Assembly (NCBI GenBank): GCA_002633005.1
Contig: NMRA01000249.1
Span: 258,073 to 322,072 of the forward strand
DNA: 64,000 bases
DNA from: Phoronis australis
Taxonomy: Eukaryota; Phoronida; Phoronidae
Direction of reading: 5' to 3'
The notes beneath the pieces were generated by a model that ran no database searches, had not been told where the DNA came from, and saw only the letters and a program-made list of their open reading frames with translations. Of this stretch, positions 1-12,407 are shown in pieces. How positions within the stretch are numbered: the first letter of the stretch is position 1; every line of letters begins with the position of its first letter. A program made the translations under genes and the position numbers.

Positions 1-1250
1 GTTCCCACGAAGTCTCCCGGGTATGCGATGAACCACCGAATCTCTTCGCTGTAGTCATTTGTACGGAAGCAATACACGGCTCCTGAGACCACAAAAAGAA
101 TCTTAAAGTTATTCAATCCTTGTTTATAAATAATTTCGTTATGGGTGTAGACCGACAACTCTATGTTTCCATCAAGAATGCTTGTCTTCTTAATTCCACA
201 TTTTGCAGCAATACGTCTTTTTCCTATTCTGATTAAGTTATTAGGTCGAGATAAACTTCCAGCTGACAACCTCGTAAGTGAGTTATCTCCGCGTAAAAAA
301 TCGGTATCACCCGATTGGTTGGCGGGAATGTCAGTTATGCCTATTGTAAAGCTGCGCACTGCCGTGGCAACTTGAACCATTATGTGCTCAACAAAATAGA
401 ACATGACCGACTGGTCTTTGAGAAGAACTTCTTGTAAGTCGCTCGATTCAAGGACAAGGATTTCTGCAGCGCTCATGGCCATGACGGACACTGAGAAAGT
501 TAACGGCTCGTTGCCTGACACCACATCGAGAATGCTAATAAGTTGCGCTATTTCATCCCCTGCTTCGAGATTTGCCGTTACAATTTCCTCGCCGATATTG
601 TTGATTGATAGTACTGCTAAACTCCCATTGCATACAAAGTAAACCATGTCATCGAGGTCTCCTCGCTCGAAAAGAAAACTGCCTTTCTCCATGGACGCTT
701 GTATTGGATTGAGAGCTCGAAACAAATCCGGTTTCCGCTGCCATAGGAAAGCCAAGTTTTTGTTCATCATCTGCTTTATTCCAGCCGAATCACTTATCTG
801 GGCAGAATGGTTTCTTGAAGGATTATTAAGCGGTGGGAATAAGGTTTTGGGGAATCTGATTGAGTCACTTGGTGGTATTCCAGCGCTTGGTATCCTGGGT
901 CCTATCATCGGTTTGATGCGGGTTTGTTTATTTTTTGTCTGCGCCCCTACTTGGTTTCGTGACGCCCCTAAGGCCGGTATCCACTTCCGCGTTTGCCTGG
1001 TATGCGCGGCCCGCATGTCTTGGAGTTCTTCCCAGTCGCTGAGACGTTTCACGTACAAAATTCCAAGTACTACCGCAAGGAAAAATAACACGTCGAAAAT
1101 GTAACCCCATCTTTCCATCACAACTATTCCCCATCGCTCCAGAAATGTTTCGTAGAGTGATTTATTACAGTCGCCGACTGGGAAGAAACTGTAGATGCTT
1201 CGTAATAGAGCTGACTGTGGCATTCCACAATAACAGCACCGACCTCCCAT
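1..1250 (-). CDS. PNPLA6/PNPLA7-like: Neuropathy target esterase-like (patatin-like phospholipase 6/7) N-terminal region, partial
   Basis: The reverse strand is one open frame from an in-frame stop at 1345-1347 to the left edge, about 416 codons from ATG 1250. Other in-frame ATGs are at 1223 and 1118, so the exact start is open. Residues about 49-67 are hydrophobic (DVLFFLAVVLGILYV) and followed by KR, which fits the N-terminal ER anchor of NTE. A linker of about 90 residues follows. Residues about 165-300 form a cyclic-nucleotide-binding-like fold with ISILDVVSG, matching LSILDVITG in vertebrate NTE, then HIMVQV. A second such domain starts near residue 370 and reaches YPGDFVG, equivalent to the family's PGELVG. 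NTE proteins hydrolyse phosphatidylcholine and lysophosphatidylcholine at the ER with a C-terminal patatin domain, which lies outside the window. The linker lacks the basic RFRKRDK-type segment of known NTEs, and no intron interrupts the coding sequence. Family assignment is firm; which paralogue it is remains uncertain. Confidence 0.9.
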   Translation of the reverse strand, partial: MGGRCCYCGMPQSALLRSIYSFFPVGDCNKSLYETFLERWGIVVMERWGYIFDVLFFLAVVLGILYVKRLSDWEELQDMRAAHTRQTRKWIPALGASRNQVGAQTKNKQTRIKPMIGPRIPSAGIPPSDSIRFPKTLFPPLNNPSRNHSAQISDSAGIKQMMNKNLAFLWQRKPDLFRALNPIQASMEKGSFLFERGDLDDMVYFVCNGSLAVLSINNIGEEIVTANLEAGDEIAQLISILDVVSGNEPLTFSVSVMAMSAAEILVLESSDLQEVLLKDQSVMFYFVEHIMVQVATAVRSFTIGITDIPANQSGDTDFLRGDNSLTRLSAGSLSRPNNLIRIGKRRIAAKCGIKKTSILDGNIELSVYTHNEIIYKQGLNNFKILFVVSGAVYCFRTNDYSEEIRWFIAYPGDFVG

Positions 1251-1350
1251 AATACTACGCCATGGTTTCAGTTGTCGACTGCAACGCACGCCAATGGTGG
1301 TAGATTGGGGCTCATTATCGAATAAATGGTATTCCTGACTTACGATCTAC

Positions 1351-4300
1351 TCATACAATTTCTACAGTGTTTCCGTCTCTCTCACTATTTACCATGGTGT
1401 AGTGATATACGAGCCTGCATCCACCTGTTGGAATTTGGGGAAAATTAATTGCATTTTTATTTGTGACGTCACATTTACTTAAATGTTCTTCCACGTCAAG
1501 AGCTGAGAGATCCTGTTGCATTACTAACGTTTAATATAACGAGGATGCTCACATTTGGAGTCTGTACTCAAGGAACATTAGCGGTGTTAGTCCCGTAGAA
1601 TGGATTTTGTGTCGATTATTCTTGGACTGGGTAGCTTTTATGAAGCTTCGACCAGAGTTATGTAACAGAAAAAACCGCTGTCTTGTTATTCAACTTATTG
1701 TGATTGAAATTGGTGCAATTCATCCAAAAAACAACGATTTTCAATTGAAATAGCTTAGACTGATTTTTCTAACACAAAATTCTTGTTCACAAGTTTGGTT
1801 TAAATGGTCTGTAAGCTCTCCTCATCATTAAAAAGGTGGTCTGCGTTTTGCAAGATAATTTCCATTAACATGTCATATTGAAGCAAGACATTTTTGGTCA
1901 ATCATCAAGATTAACTATTTAAATGTATCTTCAAAAATTTACATAAAATTTCAAGGTGCATTGTATGGCGGTAAGGCAGGGTCACAAAAACAGCCGTCAA
2001 AATTAGCTAGGAAAAGTGGTATATGGATTAATTCTCCTGTGTAGCGCAACGTTGTCAAATTTGAATGAATACCAAATAATTATATGCAGTGTACGTTGAT
2101 TATCCCGCTATTCCAGCCACCAATTTAAGCACATATTTCAATTAATTTGCAAGTTACTTATTTTCATTGCTGAAAACATACAAATTTCGGCTAATCGTGA
2201 CCAATTGTGGTCTAGTGCTCTAGCGACGAAATTGGAGGTCATTGAGTGCACGAAATGTAGCATTTAGATTTTTGTTAGGTTTCCTATCCATGTACAAAAA
2301 ATGAAATTGTTTTGAATTTTGACGTATGGACGGATTTTTCAAAAGCTACTGATTTTTATATAAGCTGTCTCTTAAAACACGTTACTTTGTGACGTCGAAC
2401 TCGGATTTCCTTACATGTACAGTGTATTTTAACCGTAGTAAACTGGAAGTGTAGTGGCCGTGATTGCTGCGAATGAAATCACAAGTATAACACCCGGATT
2501 TAAATAGCTGAGGAACCTGTTTCATGAAGAGTCTTGGCATTTGTATTTTGATTTTCGGCTAAAAAGTACGGTTGACTTTTAGCAATTTCATAACTATCAG
2601 GCTAAAGCTACAAATCTAATCCAAACGACAAAAATATATAGTCTGTTCGAATGAGACAAGAAGCCGAAATGATTAGAGAAACGTATATCGGGTAAAACAT
2701 AACATTTTGGCGTTGCGTAGTCGGATTTCTGATGTTTGGCTAAAGTAAAGAAAAACAGTCCCTGGTTCAATGTTCATGAAGTTTACCCCATCCAACAATA
2801 ATACCCGAAATTAGTGTTTATTCTGTAAAACTGATTATGTCCATTTTTGTTTGTTCAATCGCTACTTCGTAACTGTTAGGCACTACAGTCAGTTGCCTTT
2901 ATAGAATCGGTCTCATGCACTGCAGCAAGTACATGTAGTTCATGGTTGTTTTCTTGAGAAAGACCTGTGATTTTTATGTGTCATTATAGAGGGCGGAAAC
3001 AGGCGTTATCCTACTCACAAACTGTAATGCGCAGTCGGCTTCGGGCAAACTGAAAACACCCATTCGGCAAGTTATTGATTTTATTGACTTCTGTACTTGC
3101 CGTGTCACGAGAGATGACTGGCCTGATAGGTGTCGCTTTATTGTTACGACTGCGCTAACACCATTCCGGTATTTGCGGACAGTATGATAATGAATGTGAC
3201 ACCGATGCCTAGCGGACGCCATACGCTTTTTCATTACCGAGCGCGTATTTTTTTTACTCAAGATGCATGTAGCTTTTTATTCTTGATGCGTAAATTCAAT
3301 TCTGATACGCGTAAAATACTCTGATACACGAATTTGAAAAAAGATGTACCTAGGTGGGTAGCCTGTGGGTGACTGGAGGGTAGGCCTAGGGCATTTTGAG
3401 AAATTATTGTGACTACATCCGTTCTCACGAAATCCGTCTGTGACGCTAAAGATGGGGCTTGACAATTTTTTGCTGACTTGTGCTTGAAATACCAGATCAA
3501 GTCAGCTCCTACAGTATGTTACATAGGATGTACATACTGAAATGCACAAAAACTATTGAAACCGATTCCAAAGTCAATTTCAACCTTATACGACTACCAG
3601 AAGTGCAGCCGAATCAACAGTTTTCACTACAAAGCCACCATTTGCATCGGAGTCAGCGCATTCAGACAGCCAAAACTCTCCAGTTTCCAGAAACTTAGGT
3701 GAGTAGTGGGTGTCGATCAGCCAGAGTTTTCATAAGTCCAGAGAGTCCGAAGGGTAACTGAATTTTCTGCTTAAGTTCAAATTGCAAGCAGCAAAGGTTT
3801 AAGAAAAGCCACTGCTGGGCAAAATATAGGTCAAGGGGTCAACAGCTGACAATGCTTCAATGACTCGGAACAAGTTCAAAAATCAAACAAATGCCATGGG
3901 TACATAAAGCCCCCAAGTGAAGCACAGAACTTGAAATGGCTTAGCCAATTTTTAATGAAATTGGGGCAGGCAACTGAACCGTGGCTCAAAAAATATCCAG
4001 TGCCACCTTAAGTTTCACGCACACTAAACACGTTCGTTATGTCCCAGGACGCGCGTATTACAAGCCTGAACAATGTTTTTACGCAAATAATTGACCAGCG
4101 TTTTGTGGTCTGCGCTCCATCTAACGGCCAACCGTGAAAGTTAAGGAGGCCTTCAGCGAGTTGCAATTTTGTGTGATGGATAGGGTGCACTGCACAGTTC
4201 TCATTTGGTTTTATCCGGCAGTGCACCAATCACTGCATTTGCCGCCATTCTTACACTGAGTGAGCCACCGCTTTGAAGTAAATGGAATCTTCAGCCAAAT

Positions 4301-7300
4301 TAATTGATTTTTCTAATTCCCAGCAATGAACGAAAAAAAAACAGGATTCATTAAACTAAATCTCCAAATTGTACTACGTCCTAACTGTCGTTGCCAGTCT
4401 TACTGTAGTCGTGCTACCGTACATGGTAGTCCAGTTGGCTCTATTGTGGCCCATAACATCGAGTAAATAAATTGAACGAAGGGTCAAGCCCTCCTAACAA
4501 ACACGCAGATTGGTTCTGCTCATCACTATGACTTTACACAAGTATGTTCTTCTTATCATTAGCTAGCCAACGCTATGTATATGTAGTGATGTTGGTCTTT
4601 GGATCGTTGTCGTGAAAATGTGGCCGACTTACTTGCCAACTGTGTCGCTAGCGGGATGTCTGTCTTTCTTTTTGAAGTTTTCTCCCAGTCTAGGCACATG
4701 ACGTCGAAACGCCCCACCTGTAGGCAAACAACATGCCTAACACTCTTACTCGCTTATGTACATGGGAAACGCACGCAGTTTTGCTCTACTAAATTAAATA
4801 TTGAAGACTTTAGACAAAACACTAGGCTCAGTGTAGGAAAACAACGATAATCGTTTTGAATTGTCAGAAAGACATTAAGACGTGCAATATTTATACATTC
4901 AAATTTTGATTCGCTCCATTTCACAGGACACAATTAAAAGCGTGTTATAGAATTTCCACGTCGTGCACTTCGCCACTCATTACTTATGCTGGTGCACGGC
5001 TTTACCTGAGGAAACATAACACCGTGACTCAGAATGCCCAAGCGAAGTTAGGAAAATGGCGTGCTATAAGGCCCCGGGGATGTGTAGCAGCAAGAGGTTG
5101 GTGTATCATAAATAATTAGGTCTCACAATTTCCAAAATTATTAAGTACGTGTGAAATTTTCTGTTTTAGTACTGTGAAGATATATGCTGCAATCCGCAAA
5201 GACTGCATAGATTTGACAGAAACCTCAGAATAACCCAGTCTGGCAAAGCAGACGATTTCTTTTTACAGTATTAAAAATGTCATTGTAAAAGCCAGCGGGT
5301 AGTGTTCGGTGTATTCACCTCAATCGATGTTTTTAGTAAAATTTAGCAAAAATTTTAATAAACAGCAAAATTACAGTATGGATAAGCGGACCAAAAATCA
5401 TAAACGTTCTACGAATTCTCAAAAATGTTGTAACAGTTTTCTAAAATATCGTTTTGTTCTCGCTTTATGCTACTGTCTTCACGCAAAGGCCATATTTTGG
5501 ATAGCCTCTTATACAAACACTTATGTACATTAAAGAGTCTTGGAGAACAGTGTTTGAAACATATCGTTTGGAGTTTCACACAAATCTGATCAAACATTTC
5601 TGAGTTGGCCAAATTTGATAATTTTTCTATGGTGTTGCATGACTTTTATTTTGCTGTTGCTTTTACCGATGCGAATCAAATCCACTCGTCAATTTTGGGC
5701 ATTTTCTGACCAAACTTGACACATTTTTCATAAGAATTTGGAAGCTTTTGCACTCTTGAAGTTTTATCTAGTACCGGCACATTAGCTATATGCATTACAA
5801 TGTCGATATGTAGAATCACAAACACCGAGATTGCAGGCAAGCATTCTAGATTGGAAATAATGTAGATGCAAGTCATGGATACGAATTATGCAGCCTATAT
5901 GTATGTATTGAAAAGGTAACTAGTTGAGTTCAACTAGTCTTCGGTAAGCCTGGAACACTCGATTAAGCAACAGGGCCTTATAGCAGAGAGGCTATTCTAA
6001 CCTGCAGTTTAAATGGACGTGCTAACATGTATATGTTGCAATTAAATGAATTGTAAGCGAAACAAAATGGACTGATGGAGCACAAACCGCTCCTACGACA
6101 GCGAAACGCCTATAAAATCACAAACCTGGAAACTTTGCTTAGTGTACGTCGTCGCTATGGTGCTTTTATATATTGTGTACTGCAATGGAATCACTTCTCA
6201 GATTCTCATTAAGTCACCACATGTTCGGAAATTACACGCTCGTCAAAAGACTTTAACAACGCGAAGATTCGACGTTTTACTATTCGCGTGTCACTCAGTC
6301 ATTTGCATTGTATGGTAAGGTATTAAGTATCAGTCCACGGATCCACCGACCACTGTACAGCCAACAAGCGGCAAGGTGGGGGGTCAGCCATTCAGATCCA
6401 TGTTTAGCCTGATAAATCACATTAGGGATGAGAGAAATTGGGTGAAGTATGACACCACAAAGTTTGGTGGTTTAGGAGATACAAGGGAAGTGTTCTTGGG
6501 GACAAAATGAGGCAATTTCTTGGTGTGGAANTAAATACGGTCTAGTTCAATTTTCCATACCCCACCCTTTACCTTAACCACTGGGGTTAGGACCAATCTT
6601 ATTTAGTGGCAATGTTCATAGCATGGTACCGAGAATTCAATTTGTTTATGTCTCTATTTCAAAGAATGTGTGAAAATCATCGCTGGATCTTCAGCTCTGT
6701 TCGAACTGATGTACATGTATTGACAAGTGCAATTGAACGTATTACCTTTTCTTGTTATACGTCATGTACCCTGCAAAGCGCAGAACCGCGCACACCCACT
6801 TGAGATTACCTAGTAGTCCAGTGAGAGGTTCAGTTTTCTTGTAACCTCGTTACGCTAATGAGTCATAAAACTAGGTTATTCTTAAGACCACTGCCACGCT
6901 GACAGTTTTATCCCCACTTAATCAAACTTTTGCCGTGCCTTCCTGTTCCGGTGTCGGTTATTCCTATGGAATTTTCTGTCATTAAGTTTTTTGCAACTCT
7001 TCCGTTTTTTAACCGAATTGGGTATGAGACACATCATTAGAAAGCCCTTTGTCAGTTCTTGATGATTAGATTAGAAGCCAATTCCATTTAAGTAATTATC
7101 ACTTAAATCGCATACCTGGCTAGTTTAAAAATAGTTTAATTCCAAAAAGCAAGAGTGTCACCAAAATTCAAATATAACAGCTTGTAGCAGTAAAATCAAA
7201 AGAAATGAACCAGAGAGGTTACAAAAATGACTAGTTATGCCACGAGGGGAATAATTTCAACGATTCAAAAGATGTATGCATTATAAACCTTATAGAATAT

Positions 7301-7470
7301 GGATCCTCACACTTGCCTTGACATCCAAAATTATACATTTTTATATATTATAATTAATTGGACCTTTGGTGCCGTTTGATACATTTACATTCCTCAGTAA
7401 AATTTAAAATACAGTGACATTTCCGATAAATGCGACAAACTACTCCAAGAAATTTTTAGATAATTGATGG
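1351..7470. other. Intergenic, no gene recognised
   Basis: AT-rich sequence upstream of the minus-strand NTE-like gene, so it presumably contains that gene's promoter, though I see no clear TATA box. All open frames here are short, have no recognisable domains, and are not joined by convincing splice sites. A single ambiguous base at 6531 marks an assembly uncertainty. Confidence 0.6.
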
Positions 7471-7476
7471 GCAGAC

Positions 7477-7626
7477 ATGTATCAAGTATTGTGGATAGCT
7501 CATCACATTGGTTGCAGAGCAGGACTTTCCGTAAGAGTTTTCTTCAGAAATGATCTTGATACATGTAGTGTTTGTTACTATAAGCAAGAGACATTGGAAC
7601 ACATTTTTATTGCAAGAGAACCTTGA
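7477..7626 (+). mobile_element. Non-LTR retrotransposon 3' remnant (zf-RVT-like tail)
   Basis: A 49-codon frame beginning at ATG 7477 and ending at TGA 7624 reads through a C-x2-C then H pattern (DTCSVCYYKQETLEHIFIAR). This resembles the zinc-binding tail that follows the reverse transcriptase in many LINE ORF2 proteins, where a Cys pair is followed by an ETxEHLF-type motif. No reverse transcriptase core is visible upstream, so this is a fragment. Assignment to a LINE clade is not possible from this length. Confidence 0.55.
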
Positions 7627-8290
7627 CTTTGGAAAATAACGTTATTCATAAAAATCGACAATGTTATGTTGAACACTTGTTATACAGCTGTTGCCACGCC
7701 GTCAACATTCAAGAACGAGAAAACAGAACAACTGCATTGTAGAGCGAGACTTCAGGATAAAAAGCGAGGCATCTGCGTCCAATATAAAACGTACATGTAA
7801 GGGTGAAATGTTCGCTGCAACACGCCATAAATTATAGACAGATTCGCAACTCTGACATTTTCTTGTGTACTATCCTAGAGGAGGCGCCACTCTCCAATTT
7901 CAGTTTCCGGTTAGTGTATTGTGACGGGAAATTCTCGCATCTATGTTACTGTTTTTCGGCATTGAAGCGCTATTCAAAGTCTTCCAATAAGAGAACTGTT
8001 GGTATCACGAGTACTTTTGGCACCTAACCACACACCAGCCCACCATGAATAGCAGACGACGTACTTGCCGGAAGTAAAACTTGCTAATTTTGCCAGGTGT
8101 CGGTAGTGAATAATGACGTCACGGTTTGTGCGTAAGATCACAAATTTCGTACATTGAAAATATACAGAGTTGGCGGTCCATGTAAGCCTATTATAGTCTA
8201 TGAACACACAAAGACATAGCGACACTGTTTTTTGTCAAACGAGAAATGTAACGCCCAAAAATGCCAACAGAGTGCCTTTAGTTACTTTTT

Positions 8291-8548
8291 CATGCACTCA
8301 CCAAGCCTAAAAATGGGGGCTCAATTTCGAGAATGTGGACCTTTTACGAAGATTTACTGGGTACGTTCAGAGCTACATGGACGAATTGTGCATTCGCCAA
8401 ATTTTGATAGTTTGTGCATTTTAGTGGAATTTTGTCTCGTTCTGTACTTTGTTTGGAGCTTTTGATTCTCCGAGACGGACTTTTTTGGCCCCGTCGCCTA
8501 ATGGGGGCTTTTTGAGCACCCTGAGGCTCTCATCTGGGTGCGCGCATG
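8291..8548 (+). mobile_element. MITE family A copy 1 (CATGCGCGCACCC terminal inverted repeats)
   Basis: About 258 bp beginning CATGCACTCACC and ending GGGTGCGCGCATG, which are inverted relative to each other. The interior shares order and wording with copies at 17,890, 47,430 and 51,905: GGGGGCTC, then GAGAATGTGGACC, then GTACGTTCAGAGCT, and a TTTTGTCTCGTT block. There is no coding capacity, which fits a non-autonomous DNA element. Confidence 0.7.
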
Positions 8549-9162
8549 CTTTATGTCACATTGGCCTATCATCCAGAAAAAAATATACAAGCATTAGATA
8601 AGCTACTCGACTGCGAGTCTGCCCAGGCACCTCGGCAGATAATGTATGTTACTATAGTCGTAAACAGACCCATCCTTTTTCTTAAAAAATAACGTATTTC
8701 TCTGCTAGACTTGTCCCCACGGTATCCGAGCCCAAGCACCAAGCCCAAGTGCATCAAACATCCCAGTCCCACGTGTACATGACATTACCAATTCTGAGAG
8801 CAAGTGAACTGAACATTACTGTTATTTGTTGCACGGCTGTTCCTGAGTGATGCATCTCACCAGACGCAATACATGTACATGACCAGACGCTAGGCAGCTT
8901 GGCAAACCTGGCCATGTCCGCCGCACCAGCATTAACACTCGAGAGACAAACTGTTCAACAATGCAACTCTGACAGTTTCAGGTGGTTCCTAAAACTTAAT
9001 TATAATAATAACGGAAGAGTGGTGTCGGAATTTTTCGATATAAAGTACGCAAAATAGAAAGGCTGACACCTTGCTTAGGCTTTAAGAAGTCCCATTGCAA
9101 TTGCAGCCTGCTTGAGCAATTTTGCAAGCGTTTTAATGTTTTTGTTATCTAAGACGCATTTC

Positions 9163-9409
9163 ACTGAAACTGCTTTACTTCCAAACCATTCTTTTCTAAT
9201 ATTTTGCTGAGTGAAGTCCCCAACGACATGACGTTCTGTTGTTTCGTCTTCCATTCAGCTTTTAGAGCAGCAAGAGTCTGTTGATCGACCTGTTTTGCTA
9301 TGTTTCCGCAACCTGTTATCAGCCGCATTACCATTTGCATTTGAGCCCTGATCAGACTCAAATAGTAAGACTGGACGTTACCCAGCTCACCATCCGTTTT
9401 GTTCTTCTA
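9163..9409 (-). pseudogene. Coding-like, possibly terminal exon of an unrecognised minus-strand gene or gene remnant
   Basis: On the minus strand a frame of about 80 codons follows a plausible acceptor (GATTCTAG at about 9410) and ends at a stop near 9163. The product is rich in Q, K, L and A with amphipathic helical spacing (for example KQVDQQTLAALKAEW and LSKILEKNGLEVKQF), unlike chance translation of AT-rich DNA. Just upstream on the same strand, about 9,440-9,680, further protein-like stretches occur (VDWTLEHVANQCDEVAHRL and EDLNQQYMSLVLPTFKE), but they are separated by an in-frame TGA and a frame change. I do not recognise the family. A decayed or retroposed copy is as likely as a live exon. 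Confidence 0.3.
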
Positions 9410-10600
9410 GAATCCAAGATGTTTTCCATCGTGTTAATAACCTACCCTTTATTCCTTAAACGTAGGAAGCACAAGGGACATGTACTGTTGGTTCAGGTCT
9501 TCGAAATTCAAGTTCTGAACCAACCAAATTTTGCTAATCGGTGAGCTACTTCATCACACTGATTGGCAACATGTTCAAGCGTCCAGTCAACTGCGTTCGC
9601 AATATTGTTCCATCAGGCTTTACCTGCTGCATGGCTATCTGACGGTATAGCTACTTCGTGTACATGTATAGAATTATTTTGGATTACCTTTTCAAACAGT
9701 TCTTTTTTAGAACTTTACAAGCAGCAAAGGCATCTGCTTGGAAAACAGAACTATATTCAGAGTTACATGTAGATAGTTTTTTCAATTGGTTGTATATTAG
9801 TCAGGTATTTAATACGAAACCCCGCACCAACCAGTTCATTTATTTTTTTAGCCATCACTGTATGCTTTAATTGCTTATATCAATGTTTCTTTTATATCCG
9901 ATTTTACCATTTCTAATTAGAATGAGACATTCCAATTTACTTTCAAATGTCTTGGTTTTTACTGAGCGATCACTTGGCGTGCACGGCAGTGGAAGTTCAT
10001 TTCTAGCACTGTTACACATGTCAACATGATTTTGTTTTTGTTGATATAATCACTGGTTTGACCATCCAGGGTCCTGCTTAATCGATATGGAAAGATCTCC
10101 GGATTGTCTCAACCATAAGAAACTCATCAGCAATACCTTCATTGCTCCCAATGGAATGCTATAGTAGGAAGTGCCAATGTCATCAGATGTTATCATAAGG
10201 TAACCTAAACGCTGTACCTTCTGGAAAAACTTCTTAAGGAACAGTTTTTCAATTCTACTGGCATAAAATAAGATTAGTCTTTTCAAGTATTTTTGGAACG
10301 AACATAATATTATTTCATTCGAGTAGAGATACATGTACAGTACCAACCGAATGTTGCATTTGGGTTGCCAATATGGTCAAAACAGCTGAAGTGCACCCAA
10401 GACGCTGATATGCGGCACACGTGCGTTCACGAACCCAAGAGCTGAGGACGCTGGGAGAATTTTGGTTGACACGATAGTTATATAAACGTGTGAAGTTGCA
10501 AGTGAAGTTGCTGTTTAAGTACTTTCCAGTTATTCAATGCAACTTAATTTTTGTTAAAGTTTCTAGGCACATATTCGAACACGGGGGTTATGTCTAGAAA

Positions 10601-10708
10601 GTTGCATTGATACTCTCACTTTTCTCCAGATGTCAAGTTGCATTGATACTCTCACTTTTCTCCAGATGTCAAGTTGCATTGATACTCTCACTTTTCTCCA
10701 GATGTCAA
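10601..10708 (+). repeat. 36-bp unit in three perfect tandem copies
   Basis: The unit starts GTTGCATTGATACTCTCACT and ends CCAGATGTCAA. It is repeated three times with no mismatch and stops abruptly on both sides, which suggests a recent expansion. Confidence 0.95.
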
Positions 10709-11221
10709 TGGATTTGGGAGACGTCTCCACAATTGTTGACACAGTGTTTACAGGAATGATTCAAATTATCGATGGTATAGTAAATAATTGTTTTCGAGAA
10801 ATGTACTAGAGTATTTTGTGCAAGAATTTTGCGTACATCACGAAAGGTATGGCGTGTGCCCCAGGTCTGCGCAGCCCGTTGAACGACGCGTCTTCCAGGC
10901 ACAGTAGTCAAATAGACACCAGTTATGTGACAAGGACGTGCTACTCGGAAATGATATATCATTCACTTTTCCATAAAAGGAGCCTATCTGTACAGAGGTG
11001 TGGGCTCTAAGAAAAACACTCCGTTTGATCGAGTTGATCTGCAAACTCTTCTGATGCGATTTTAGCGAACAGCTATTATCATTTTCAGACAACCCCGAAC
11101 CACACATACATTGTAGCCTGTGACAGAGATTTCCGTAAAGAAGCCTTTTCGTAAACTCGAATTGTATAACTAGTACAGAGACAGCCAGATGTACCCTCAG
11201 ATACGGTGTGGGTTTAGGAGG

Positions 11222-11300
11222 AGACAGTGTTGCTCAGCGGCTTGAGCTCCAGGCTGCCGTTTGGCAGACCTGGGTTGAAATACCGGCTTTACTGGCTTGC
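11222..11300 (+). mobile_element. tRNA-derived SINE head, degenerate
   Basis: An A-box-like TTGCTCAGCGG at 11,230 is followed by GAGC, which pairs with the GCTC of the D-arm. A B-box-like GGTTGAAATACC lies at 11,273-11,284. The separation fits a pol III promoter, but no acceptor stem forms, so this is a SINE head or tRNA pseudogene rather than a working tRNA. Confidence 0.45.
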
Positions 11301-12095
11301 AAGTAATCATGTGTCTCTTACCCTATGAACTCGATCTTACAAGTGAATATATGCAAGGGACTGCATGAAAACCTGTATTATAAAGTGAAAACGATTTCAG
11401 GGGGTTTACAAGTACTGAAAAATACACGCTCGTTTTTATCAATGTTATCGTATAATCGGCGCATAAACTGAAATCCAGGAAGAAAATGCAAAAAACTTCC
11501 GGTGAATGGTGGTCTCCAAGGTTAGAATTTATTGCTAAAAATGTACTTTAGTTAGGATTTTGGTGTCCATTTTCAAACATGCGTAGTTCTCCCAAACGTC
11601 CTCACTGGGCGTACAGTGTATCTGCGGAAACAACATTCATACGCACCTATTGGAGGTTTCTTTAGATGGATCTGTCACAAACGCGTCACCTGAAACCGAG
11701 TTGTATAATAAAGAAGCAAAAAATAACTTTCGGAAAATGAAAATATTTTCAAAATAATTATTTTATTTAGGAAATTGACTGAAGAAACACCTTTTCGTTG
11801 GGACGCTGTCATGGAAATGACACATTGCAGACCAAGTAACGAGGGAACTTTCCTAACATCGCCCATGGGTTAAAAGGCAGCTGTCGGTTGTTTGTCACTC
11901 AAATCATTCTTGCCAAATTTATGTAACAGCATGTCTCTTGCTGTCTGCGCTTGACAAATCCTTGGTTTCGCTTATCAAGCGATGTCGTACGAATCATTAC
12001 ACAAAACGTTATCTCAATAACCCTTTGCTGACATTACTCACCTGGCACGGTAGGTAGTAAAATAAACGAGACGCAGTTAATTAGTCTTTGCAAAG

Positions 12096-12407
12096 ATGGC
12101 CGAGGTAGACGTAAACGTGCATTCGGAGAAACCCTTTCCTTCTCCTCCGCCTGATAATCAACTAAAACTCCAAGACGGTCGTGATGGCCACACTGACGAT
12201 ATCAATGATGGTGTTAGTAGCAGCGTATCGTCGTGTAGTTCATTGGAGAACGGCGATAACAATGCGTCGCCACCTTCTTACGAAACGCAAGTATCGAAAA
12301 GAAAGGGCGAAACAACGAAAGAATTGACAGAGAACGTAAGACGCATGGTTCAAAAGGTCAACCACATCTCGGAACGGGTGGATGAGTTGTGCGACATTAC
12401 ATCGAAG
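12096..12407 (+). CDS. Candidate 5' coding exon: acidic, Ser-rich region then coiled coil; possibly SLC6 N-terminus
   Basis: ATG 12,096 has a strong context (CAAAGATGGCC, purine at -3 and G at +4) and opens 104 codons that end exactly at a phase-0 donor, AAG|GTAGGT. The product is hydrophilic: a Pro-rich start (FPSPPPDN), a Ser/acidic middle, a PPSYET segment, then a helical heptad stretch (VRRMVQKVNHISERVDELC). No membrane segment or known domain is seen. It lies upstream and in phase with the 22,264 and 24,243 exons. If joined, the transporter would have about 145 residues before TM1 and about 782 in total, near GlyT2 length. It could equally be exon 1 of an unrelated gene. Confidence 0.6.

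Noticed and set aside
163-1104. Plus-strand ORFs across 163-375, 403-642 and 646-1104
   Set aside because: They are antisense shadows of the NTE-like coding exon and show no domain of their own.
928-1134. Minus-strand 68-codon ORF starting at 1134
   Set aside because: It is in a different frame from the NTE-like frame, which covers the same DNA and has clear domain similarity.
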